A stretch of DNA of 64,000 nt from Fenollaria sporofastidiosus. Lineage in GTDB: Bacteria > Bacillota > Clostridia > Tissierellales > Peptoniphilaceae. The notes below the pieces were generated by a model. It was not told where the DNA came from and searched no databases. It worked only from the letters and a program-made list of their open reading frames with translations. Both the position numbers and the translations under genes were made by a program. The stretch is from the NCBI RefSeq assembly GCF_943169635.2, contig NZ_OW968186.1, forward strand, positions 1,364,001 to 1,428,000. Direction: 5' to 3'. This document shows positions 38,524-46,033 of the stretch, piece after piece. Within the stretch, counting starts at the first letter, position 1. Every line of letters begins with the position of its first letter.

Positions 38524-39823
38524 TAAATATTTCAGCTCCATCGTAGTAAAATTTTAGTATCTCGTCATACTTTAGTCCAGCCTTCGCCATGTTGTTTGCT
38601 CCCCATTGGCTTAGTCCAACACCGTGTCCCCAACCATGCCCAGAAATTTTTATCTTATCAGTCATATTAAGTGTTGGTCTCGAACTAACTTCTTCTGATT
38701 CAAAATTATCTAAAAATATAACTACATTATCTTTAATAATTACAGATACTTCTTCATCAGAAGCCTTGTCTTTATTAGCAGTTTCATTAGTAGCTTTTCC
38801 AACATATTCCACTGTGTATAAACTACTCTTAAATTTGTTTGCACCAATGGCGTTTTTGAACTTATAGTTATCTACAAGTACCTCTTTAGCTCCATCTTTT
38901 ATCACAAGAGTTTTTACTCTCTTGCTTGAATTGTTTTCTTTAACATATATCTGATCTATGGAATTAATATTTATACCTTGCTTTCTAAGTCCACTAATCA
39001 AATCATTAATATTAATTTCAAAGCTCCAATTGTAGTTTGGCTCATTTATAGAGTACTTATCTTCTTTGCTGATCAAATACTTAAACTTTGTGCCCCAAAC
39101 ATCATTAGCATCTGCAGTATATCCGCCATTAGATGAGGAATATGTTGCATTAACAACTTTACCATCTGATAAAAGTATTTGTCCCCTAGTTTCATCAACA
39201 GCTTTTCTAACATTATCTCTTTCTGCATCAAATCCACCATAGACCTGGCTTGAAACACTATCATATAAATCAAATGACTTGTCCTTGTTTCTAGTAACGC
39301 TACAAACCGCATAAGATCTTGCAGCTACTGCTTGAGCTTTAAGCGCCTCATAAGAGAAAGTGCTAGGCATCTCTCTTGGAACAACGCCATAAAGGTACTC
39401 TTCAAGATCTACATTGTTTATAGCAGATAATTGATTATCAATGTGGTTAAAACACAAGTAGCCTCTATATCTCTTATTGTTAATCTTAATGGCTCTTGAA
39501 CCTAATGATAATATCTTCATAGACTTATTAGTAGCTATGCTAGTTAAATAGTTTCCAGCTGCGTCAAAAGCATCATAATTTTGACCATTGAGTCTTAAAA
39601 CAATATTCTTTTCAAATGTTTGGAACAAACTTAAGTTTGAATAGATATCTCTAACTTCAAAGCCGTCGTCACTATACAGCTTTAATTCGCCCATATTTTG
39701 TGCACTAATGCCTAATTTTACATCTACGCTTGTAATATGTTCGTATCCGTTTTCAGCTTTTGCGCTGTTTATCGATAATGCAAGTAAGAATATTGTAAGT
39801 ATAATTAATATTTTATTCTTCAT
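38513..39823 (-). CDS. SpoIID/LytB domain secreted protein
   Basis: A 436-residue exported protein. AAAGGAG precedes ATGs at 39826 and 39823, the second having better spacing. The signal peptide is KNKILIILTIFLLALSINSAKA. The SpoIID domain shows VPREMPSTFSYEALKAQAVAARSYA split across its conserved Glu, SSNGGYTADANDVWG, and at the C-terminus SGHGWGHGVGLSQWGA. SpoIID is a lytic transglycosylase acting on denuded glycans in spore formers; related non-sporulation proteins are widespread, and no sporulation gene is seen here. It overlaps ruvB and queA. Confidence 0.88.
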   Translation of the reverse strand: MKNKILIILTIFLLALSINSAKAENGYEHITSVDVKLGISAQNMGELKLYSDDGFEVRDIYSNLSLFQTFEKNIVLRLNGQNYDAFDAAGNYLTSIATNKSMKILSLGSRAIKINNKRYRGYLCFNHIDNQLSAINNVDLEEYLYGVVPREMPSTFSYEALKAQAVAARSYAVCSVTRNKDKSFDLYDSVSSQVYGGFDAERDNVRKAVDETRGQILLSDGKVVNATYSSSNGGYTADANDVWGTKFKYLISKEDKYSINEPNYNWSFEININDLISGLRKQGININSIDQIYVKENNSSKRVKTLVIKDGAKEVLVDNYKFKNAIGANKFKSSLYTVEYVGKATNETANKDKASDEEVSVIIKDNVVIFLDNFESEEVSSRPTLNMTDKIKISGHGWGHGVGLSQWGANNMAKAGLKYDEILKFYYDGAEIFNGN

Positions 39824-40832
39824 CATTGTCTCCTTTGTCATACTTGTAACCCATATGTTCATATGCAAGCTTTGTAGCAATTCTACCTCTTGGCGTTCTA
39901 GCAATGAATCCAAGTTGTATTAAATATGGCTCGTAAACATCTTCTACCGTAGTCCTCTCCTCGTTTGACGATGCTGCAAGTGTATCAAGCCCGACAGGAT
40001 TGCCACCATACGTATTTATCATTACATCAAGTATCTTTCTATCAGTTTTATCAAGACCATAGTGGTCGATTTCTAATATATCCAAGCCCTTTTTAGCAAT
40101 TTTGCCTGTTATAGTCCCATCTTCAAGAACTAAAGAGTAGTCTCTAACCCTCTTTAAAAGCCTGTTTGCAATTCTTGGAGTGCCTCTTGATCTTCTAGCT
40201 ATCTCTTTAGCGCCACTTTCGTCAATATCTACTTCTAATATGCCAGCAGATCTTCTAACTATTTCGCAAAGTGATGCCTCATCATATAAATCAAGGTTTA
40301 GTATAACCCCAAATCTGTCTCTTAATGGTGAGGATAGTAGTCCTGCTCTAGTTGTTGCGCCTATTAATGTAAATCTTGATAGGTCAATCCTTACAGATCT
40401 TGCTGATGGTCCCTTACCAATGATTAAGTCAAGTGAATAATCTTCCATGGCTGGATATAAGATTTCTTCTACAGAGCGTGATATCCTATGTATCTCGTCT
40501 ATGAATAATACATCATCATCTTTTAAATTTGTTAAAACTGACGCCAAGTCTCCTGGTCTCTCTATGGCAGGTCCAGATGTTATCTTGATATTTACACCCA
40601 TCTCATTAGCGATGATATTTGCAAGAGTTGTCTTACCAAGTCCTGGTGGTCCATATAGAAGCACGTGGTCTAGTGGCTCGCCTCTCATCTTGGCAGCGTT
40701 GACAAAGATTTTAAGCTTTTCTTTAACGCTGTCTTGACCAATGTAGTCATTAAACCACTTTGGCCTCAAAGAATTATCAAAATTTTCTTCACCCGACCTT
40801 AAGTCAGTCGTTATTAATCTATCTTCTTCCAC
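39813..40832 (-). CDS. ruvB: Holliday junction branch-migration helicase RuvB
   Basis: A 339-residue AAA+ motor. Walker A is LLYGPPGLGKTT, Walker B VLFIDEIHRI, sensor LIGATTRAG, and the winged-helix domain has the RuvB arrangement ending PRGRIATKLAYEHMGY. Complete. It is 8 bases after ruvA and in the order ruvC-ruvA-ruvB. Confidence 0.97.
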   Translation of the reverse strand: MEEDRLITTDLRSGEENFDNSLRPKWFNDYIGQDSVKEKLKIFVNAAKMRGEPLDHVLLYGPPGLGKTTLANIIANEMGVNIKITSGPAIERPGDLASVLTNLKDDDVLFIDEIHRISRSVEEILYPAMEDYSLDLIIGKGPSARSVRIDLSRFTLIGATTRAGLLSSPLRDRFGVILNLDLYDEASLCEIVRRSAGILEVDIDESGAKEIARRSRGTPRIANRLLKRVRDYSLVLEDGTITGKIAKKGLDILEIDHYGLDKTDRKILDVMINTYGGNPVGLDTLAASSNEERTTVEDVYEPYLIQLGFIARTPRGRIATKLAYEHMGYKYDKGDNDEE

Positions 40833-40840
40833 TTAAACAC

Positions 40841-41421
40841 CTACTTTGAAAGCCTTTTTAATAGCTCTTTTATTAAATCTTCTACTTCCATAGTCTCGTC
40901 CAAACCCTTAGCAATGCTAGTAATTTCATATTTGTTGTAGCCAAGTGAACTTAGTGCTTCTATAGCCTCATTAAGGTTACTGCCTACACTTACAACATTT
41001 GCAAGGTCTTCAAATTCACTGCCCTTGCTAACTTTGTCCTTAAGTTCAAGAATTATTCTTTGAGCAGTTTTTTTACCAATACCAGGCGCCTTCATCAAGG
41101 CTTTTTCGTCATTTGTCACGATTGCCTTTTGCAAATCAACTACCTTTTGTTCAGACAAAATACCTATGGCAGTCTTAGGTCCTACTCCATTGACTGTTGT
41201 AATTAGGTTAAAAAAGTCGAGTTCATATCTATTAACAAAACCATATAGACTCATGTCATCTTCTCTAACTACTAAATTCATATAAATTTTTACTTCGCCA
41301 TCGTAGATATCGCTCTCTATAGTTTCTTTTGATGTAAACACTTTGTAAGCAATGTTATTTACTAATAAAACTATATAATCTTTTTCTTATCTACAACCTG
41401 GCCTATCATATACTCAAACAT
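40841..41421 (-). pseudogene. ruvA: Holliday junction protein RuvA, one frameshift
   Basis: Tetrameric DNA-binding partner of RuvB. The ATG at 41421 starts MFEYMIGQVVDKK; one A is missing in an A run near 41385, after which DYIVLLVNNIAYKVFTS joins the intact 166 codons. Helix-hairpin-helix motifs VNGVGPKTAIGILS and APGIGKKTAQRIILEL are clear, as is the C-terminal RuvB-binding domain (EALSSLGYNKYEI). About 193 residues. Two bases after the ruvC stop. Confidence 0.93.
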
Positions 41422-41423
41422 AA

Positions 41424-41918
41424 CTACCTCAATAAAAACTGATCTTTAAAATTAATACTTGCGCTATGAGTTAGAGCAACCGCTAAAGCGTCCGCAACAT
41501 CATCAGGCCTCGGAACCTTCTCCAAATGAAGAAAAGTTTTTACCATCTCTTGCATTTGCTTTTTCTCGGCCCTACCATAGCCAGTAACAGCTTGCTTAAT
41601 TTGAAGTGGAGTGTATTCATATGTTGCTAAACCCTTGTGTTTTAAGCAAAGAAGAGTTACACCTCTTGCCTCGGCAACTTGTATAACTGTCTTTTGATTC
41701 TTAAAGTAGAACAGCTCTTCTATTGCCGCCTCATCAGGATCATACTTATCTATGATAGCGCCAAGCTCAAAGTAAATCTTCTCAAGTCTTTTGTCTAAGC
41801 TAAGGTCCTTGTGTGTTGTAATCGCATCGTAGAACACATCGCGTGCCTTATTGCCGTCGTAATCAATGATGCCCACACCAACTATAGCGATGCCTGGGTC
41901 TATACCTAAAATTCTCAT
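41424..41918 (-). CDS. ruvC: Crossover junction endonuclease RuvC
   Basis: A 164-residue Holliday junction resolvase. The catalytic acidic residues are Asp7 in LGIDPG, Glu67 in AAIEELF, and the C-terminal pair in RPDDVADALAVALTH. AGGAGG lies upstream. It is the first gene of a unit running through ruvA, ruvB, the SpoIID-like gene, queA, tgt and yajC. Confidence 0.96.
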   Translation of the reverse strand: MRILGIDPGIAIVGVGIIDYDGNKARDVFYDAITTHKDLSLDKRLEKIYFELGAIIDKYDPDEAAIEELFYFKNQKTVIQVAEARGVTLLCLKHKGLATYEYTPLQIKQAVTGYGRAEKKQMQEMVKTFLHLEKVPRPDDVADALAVALTHSASINFKDQFLLR

Positions 41919-41948
41919 TTTTCCTCCTACTTCTCCATTCTAAAGACT

Positions 41949-41977
41949 ATTATACTACAAAATATGCATAAGTTCAA
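41949..41977 (-). promoter_or_regulatory. Promoter of ruvC operon
   Basis: TTGAAC (41972-41977), 17-base spacer, TATAAT (41949-41954), about 30 bases before the ruvC start. It stands next to an inverted repeat at 41979-42017. Confidence 0.82.
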
Positions 41978-41978
41978 G

Positions 41979-42017
41979 CATGCATGCGTATTTTTTGTGT
42001 ATAGTGACGCATGTATG
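41979..42017. repeat. Inverted repeat directly upstream of the ruvC -35 box
   Basis: Arms CATGCATGCGT (41979-41989) and ACGCATGTATG (42007-42017), 10 of 11 bases complementary, 17-base spacer. The placement just upstream of the -35 box suggests a possible operator or activator site; there is no T run to make it a terminator. Confidence 0.4.
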
Positions 42018-42036
42018 TATATCTTTGTCAAGTGAA

Positions 42037-42065
42037 CATAAAAAGCTATCTAATTAGATAGCTTT
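42037..42065 (-). terminator. Terminator of the CBS-ACT gene
   Basis: Perfect palindrome AAAGCTATCTAATTAGATAGCTTT (stem of ten pairs, loop AATT) with a further T and a T-rich stretch on the minus-strand 3' side, 22 bases after the gene stop. Confidence 0.85.
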
Positions 42066-42087
42066 CATTCATATAATTAAATTTATT

Positions 42088-42903
42088 TTACCACTCGCCA
42101 ACTCTTAGGCCGGCATCAGATAATACTTTAGTTATGTTTGTATCATCATCAACTTCAAGTCTTAAGATGACTTTAAGTAGGCCCATAACCTTAGCGCTTG
42201 TTACAACCATACTTATGATATTAACCTTTTGATCCCTTATAATTCCTGCAAGTCTTGAAATTTGTCCAGGCATATCGAAGATATGTACAACAATTCTCTT
42301 ACCTTTGTTGATACCAAATACTTCGCTGAACGCATCAAATATAGCTTTGTGTGTAAGTATGCCTGCAAATTGATCTTGTTCATCAAATACAGCTAAGAAC
42401 GGTATTGATAACTTTCCAAGTGCATATGATGCTACTTCAATGTTTTCTACAATAGAAATCTTTTCGTATCTTTGTTCATTGAACTCAGAAACTAATTTTT
42501 TAGCGAACTTATCCTTGTCTGTGCAAGATAATTCATAATAAGTTCTGTAGATTGTTTCTTTGTGCAAAATACCAATTAACTTGTCACCATCGACAACTGG
42601 TAAACTTAAAAAGTCACCATCTTCGAATTTCTTGATAGCTTCTGCTACAGTTTCACTCGATTTTACTGTTGTAAGTTTTTCCTTAGGAATCATATAGTTC
42701 CTTACATACATAATACTACCCCTATCTGTATCTTTTAAAACCCTTTCATTTAAACCGTTCCAATAAGCATCAAAATACAAATTAGAACATGTATTTAATA
42801 TAAATCTAAATGTTTCTTTATAAATAATGTTTAAATCTTCTCTCGTTATCATAGAGCTTGCAGATTTTATACCATTTCCATCAAGCTCTAATTGCCTGTC
42901 CAC
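42088..42903 (-). CDS. CBS-pair and ACT domain protein
   Basis: Two CBS motifs (TVAEAIKKFEDGDFLSLPVVDG with DKLIGILHKETI, then ISIVENIEVASYALGKLSIPF with QFAGILTHKAIFDAF) precede an ACT-like domain (RIVVHIFDMPGQISRLAGIIRDQ). Such proteins sense adenosine nucleotides and amino acids in the cytosol. An internal ATG at 42711 (MYVRNYMIP, with a weak AGGGG) is where most relatives begin. The open frame, however, continues upstream through 42903 and, after indel repair, joins the segment at 42904-43432. The start is therefore uncertain and the GTG at 42903 is only the first one before a stop. Confidence 0.75.
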   Translation of the reverse strand: MDRQLELDGNGIKSASSMITREDLNIIYKETFRFILNTCSNLYFDAYWNGLNERVLKDTDRGSIMYVRNYMIPKEKLTTVKSSETVAEAIKKFEDGDFLSLPVVDGDKLIGILHKETIYRTYYELSCTDKDKFAKKLVSEFNEQRYEKISIVENIEVASYALGKLSIPFLAVFDEQDQFAGILTHKAIFDAFSEVFGINKGKRIVVHIFDMPGQISRLAGIIRDQKVNIISMVVTSAKVMGLLKVILRLEVDDDTNITKVLSDAGLRVGEW

Positions 42904-43432
42904 ATATTTATTTAAAGAATAAGTTTTATCCTTGATTACTTTGTTTGAAAATTCACAAACATTAGATAATATTCTTCCACTTTTCTTCTCTTCTTATTAA
43001 TTCACTTCTTAATCTTTTCTTGAATGTTCTTATTTTCTATTTAAGTTCTTAAACTGGAACAAGTATTTTTATTTACCAAGTCTTTGCTCTTATAATACTT
43101 AAGCGCCTCTTTCTCTAATGCGTTTGCTTGATTAGTACTGTTGAAGCCTTGTATATAACCATCTAAGTATATAGTTCGAGTCTATTTATATCTTCGTGTA
43201 TTTGTAAAGATAATGACCTGGATATGCAGTGAGCATCTGATCTGTAGGCTATGGCTTTTGCAATTTTTTTCCTAAGTATGCCCATCGATACATACTTTGG
43301 AAATATGTTTTGCACGCCCATGTTAATATCATAAAAGCTCATCAGCGACTTTAGCGAATCAATGTCTCCTCTATAAAGAAAATTATGTTTTAATCCAACA
43401 CAGATATGAGATTTTGAAATCTCAACTTGCAT
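42904..43432 (-). pseudogene. Unrecognised N-terminal region, frameshifted; may be fused to the CBS-ACT protein
   Basis: An ATG at 43432 with GGAGG and an upstream TATAAT (43461-43466) starts an 89-codon frame (MQVEISKSHICVGLKHNFLYR). Repair of indels near 43175, 43050 and 43035 continues it as YLDGYIQGFNSTNQANALEK, then FKNLNRKIRTFKKRLRSEL, and a further repair near 42970 leads without a stop into the 42903 frame. The content is helical and basic; no family is recognised. It may be the N-terminal half of one protein of about 450 residues ending in CBS-ACT. Confidence 0.5.
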
Positions 43433-43526
43433 TTTCTTACCTCCGTCAATTGTTATTTCAATTATACTACATATTCAGGCGAAAATATATTAAGAAAAAT
43501 AATTAAGTTGTGTCAAAACTTAACAA

Positions 43527-44081
43527 TTAATATAGGCTTGATGTGGACTTGATTAAAATTTTATTATCTTTTACTAAAATAATATTTTTATATTCCTCAT
43601 AAAATTTATAATTATTAAGACATATAAATTCCTCTATAGTGGATTCATTGTTTTGAAGATATGTTTTTATAGCGTTAACGGCAATCTTACTTGCCTCTTT
43701 TATATCCATTGCAAAGGCTCCGCATGATATTGCAGGTATTGCGATAGATTTAATCTTGTGCTCATCTGCTAAGTGCAAAAGATTGAAGTAGGTTTTCTCT
43801 AAAAGCTTAAACTTGTTTTTATTAGAGTCCATCGGCCCAACAACGTGTATGATGTAGTCGTTCTTTAATTTATGTGCCTTTGTAATCTTAGCGCCACCAG
43901 TATATACTCCTGCGAGTTTCACTGTATCATCTAAAAGATCATCTCCATCTTTTTCGTGTATAAGGCCATCTAAACCGCCACCTCCAAGTAAAGAATTGTT
44001 TGCAGGGTTCACTATAGACTCTACTTCTAAATCAAATATATCTGCGTAAATCGCTTCTACTTTGCAAGAATTGATTATCAT
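43527..44081 (-). CDS. Macro-domain protein (ADP-ribose/O-acetyl-ADP-ribose hydrolase-like)
   Basis: A 184-residue macro domain of MacroD type. The ADP-ribose loop is IVNPANNSLLGGGGLDGLIH, followed by GGAKITKAHKL, YIIHVVGP and IAIPAISCGAFAMD. Such enzymes remove ADP-ribose from proteins or hydrolyse O-acetyl-ADP-ribose, a product of sirtuins; a sirtuin gene is at 1459-2199 in the same window. It overlaps the pepT stop by 4 bases. Confidence 0.92.
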   Translation of the reverse strand: MIINSCKVEAIYADIFDLEVESIVNPANNSLLGGGGLDGLIHEKDGDDLLDDTVKLAGVYTGGAKITKAHKLKNDYIIHVVGPMDSNKNKFKLLEKTYFNLLHLADEHKIKSIAIPAISCGAFAMDIKEASKIAVNAIKTYLQNNESTIEEFICLNNYKFYEEYKNIILVKDNKILIKSTSSLY

Positions 44082-45295
44082 ACAAGCTTAACTAGTTCTA
44101 CTACAGTTTCAAATGCCTTTACCATTGATTGTATTGAAGCGTACTCATATCTTCCGTGGTAGTTCATACCGCCTGTGAAGATGTTTGGACAAGGAAGACC
44201 CATAAACGATAGTCTTGCACCATCAGTTCCACCTCTAACTTGTGTTACTTTTGGCTCTACTCCAGCATTTTTCATTGCTTTCTTTGCTAATTCAACTATC
44301 TCTAGTCTTGGTTCTATCTTTTCATACATATTGTAATATGAATCTTTTATATCAAGCTCCATTGCATCATTATATTTATAATTAATGTAGTCTTGAGCAT
44401 CTTTCATAAGGCACTTCTTTGATGCAAATCCTTCTTTAGTGAAGTCTCTTATGATGTAGTGCATTTGTGTTTCTTCTACAGAACCCTTCATATTTGTTAA
44501 TAGTATAAAGCCTTCATAGCCTTCTGTATACTCTGGTCTTTCATTGACTGGTAGCATAGCGTTGTATTCCATAGCTACTAATTGTGAGTTAATCATCTTA
44601 TTCTTAGCTGAACCTGGATGTACGTTTCTACCTCTTATAGTGATTTTAGCAGAAGCTGCATTGAAGTTTTCGTATTCTATCTCTCCAAGTGGACCACCGT
44701 CAATAGTAAAAGCATAATCAGCTCCAAATTTCTTAACATCGAATAGGTCTGCACCTCTACCAATTTCCTCATCTGGTGTAAAGGCAATTCTGATCTTACC
44801 GTGCTTTACATCTGGATTTTTGATAAAGTATTCCATAGCTGTAACTATTTCAGCAACGCCCGCCTTATCATCTGCGCCTAATAGTGTTGTGCCGTCAGTA
44901 ACTATAAGGTCATCTCCCACATAGTCATTAAGCTCAGGGAAATCATTTGGGCTTAAGATAATGTTTTCTTTCTCATTTAAAACAATGTCTTTGCCATCAT
45001 ACTTTTCAACTATTCTAGGCTTAACGTTCTCGCCACTCATATCAGGTGATGTGTCCATATGAGATATAAGTCCTAAAACATCTTTCTTCTCATCAGTATT
45101 AGCTGGAAGTGTTGCATAAAGGTATGAATGTTCATCAAGCTCAACATCTTCTAAGCCTAATTCAATAAGTTCGTCTCTTAATTTCTTTGCAAACTCCATA
45201 ATCTTTGGACTGCTTGGACAAGTTTGAGACTCCTCATCAGACTTTGTGTCAATTTTTGCGTATTTAATAAAACGATCTACTAAGATATCTTTCAT
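44078..45295 (-). CDS. pepT: Peptidase T (tripeptide aminopeptidase)
   Basis: A 405-residue dizinc M20 aminopeptidase that frees the N-terminal residue of tripeptides. Metal ligands are in LISHMDTSPD, LLGADDKAGVAE with the catalytic EE in FTPDEEIGRGAD, and in the C-terminal GGMNYHGRYEY. The lid domain has VHPGSAKNKM. The ATG at 45295 with AAAGGAG is preferred over an in-frame start fifteen codons earlier in the terminator region. Confidence 0.95.
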   Translation of the reverse strand: MKDILVDRFIKYAKIDTKSDEESQTCPSSPKIMEFAKKLRDELIELGLEDVELDEHSYLYATLPANTDEKKDVLGLISHMDTSPDMSGENVKPRIVEKYDGKDIVLNEKENIILSPNDFPELNDYVGDDLIVTDGTTLLGADDKAGVAEIVTAMEYFIKNPDVKHGKIRIAFTPDEEIGRGADLFDVKKFGADYAFTIDGGPLGEIEYENFNAASAKITIRGRNVHPGSAKNKMINSQLVAMEYNAMLPVNERPEYTEGYEGFILLTNMKGSVEETQMHYIIRDFTKEGFASKKCLMKDAQDYINYKYNDAMELDIKDSYYNMYEKIEPRLEIVELAKKAMKNAGVEPKVTQVRGGTDGARLSFMGLPCPNIFTGGMNYHGRYEYASIQSMVKAFETVVELVKLV

Positions 45296-45325
45296 AATAT
45301 CACTCCTTTTAATTTTTACCCAATT

Positions 45326-45357
45326 AAAGAAAAATAACAAGCATAAAGCCTGTTATT
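45326..45357 (-). terminator. Terminator after ogt
   Basis: Stem AATAACAGGC pairing with GCTTGTTATT (one wobble) and followed on the minus strand by TTTCTTT. Confidence 0.75.
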
Positions 45358-45373
45358 GCGTTGTTTACTAAAA

Positions 45374-45872
45374 TTATTTACTGTACTTCTCTTCTAATTC
45401 CAATAAAGATTTTTACATCATTACCATCAGAGTAGTTATAGTAGCCATCTTCTTTTAACATAACAATTCTGTGGCAAGGTATAATTATAACAATGCTGTT
45501 GCCTCTGCAAGTAGCGCCTACTCCGCGAGCATATGTCTTTTTGCCAAGTTTAAGTGCAATGTCTCCATATGTACTAGTCTCACCATAGCGAACCTTTCTT
45601 ATCTCTTCTAAGGCTTTATTCTGAAACTCTTTTGCTTTTACTCTAATAGGTATGTCAAATTCCTTTCTTTCGCCTCTGAAGTACTCTTCTAGCTGCTCGA
45701 CAGTTCTGTCTAATATTTCATTCTTTTCAAGTTTACTTCCATATATACCTTGGTGACCAAAACGTAAGTACACAAGAGCATCATCTTCTGCTGCTGCAGT
45801 CATCTCGCCTAGCGGGGTGTTGAAGTAGTGAACAAAATATGTCTTTTGCTTATCAAAGTAGTTTGTAATCAT
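45374..45872 (-). CDS. ogt: Methylated-DNA-protein-cysteine methyltransferase (frameshift in last codons)
   Basis: A suicide repair protein that takes alkyl groups from O6-alkylguanine. The active site PCHRIV follows the expected TYGDIA and GVGATCRGNSIVIIIP. As read the C-terminus is IFIGIRREVQ, stopping at 45378; adding one T in the run near 45407 gives VKIFLLELEEKYSK, the normal family end, with a stop at 45374. The N-terminal ferredoxin-like part is present. Own promoter and terminator, so probably monocistronic. Confidence 0.9.
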
Positions 45873-45892
45873 TTGATCATCTCCTATGTATA

Positions 45893-45921
45893 ATTATAGT
45901 ATATCATTGTTCTAAAGTCAA
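45893..45921 (-). promoter_or_regulatory. Promoter of ogt
   Basis: TTGACT (45916-45921), 17-base spacer, TATAAT (45893-45898), minus strand, about 20 bases before the ATG. Confidence 0.85.
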
Positions 45922-45987
45922 TAAAATATTCACAATTTAAAGTGTGATTGTATTGTTTTGAGCTTCACTATATAAAACAATATTGCA

Positions 45988-46018
45988 TAAAAAAAGAGCG
46001 AGTATTAACTCGCCCTTT
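45988..46018 (-). terminator. Terminator after ppdK
   Basis: Stem AGGGCGAGT/ACTCGCTCT on the minus strand (one wobble), 4-base loop, followed by seven T. Confidence 0.88.
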
Positions 46019-46033
46019 CTATATAAATACTAC

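Noticed and set aside
45952..45981. Hairpin ATTGTTTT/AAAACAAT upstream of the ogt promoter
   Set aside because: Short A/T-only arms with a 14-base loop, easily expected by chance in this composition.
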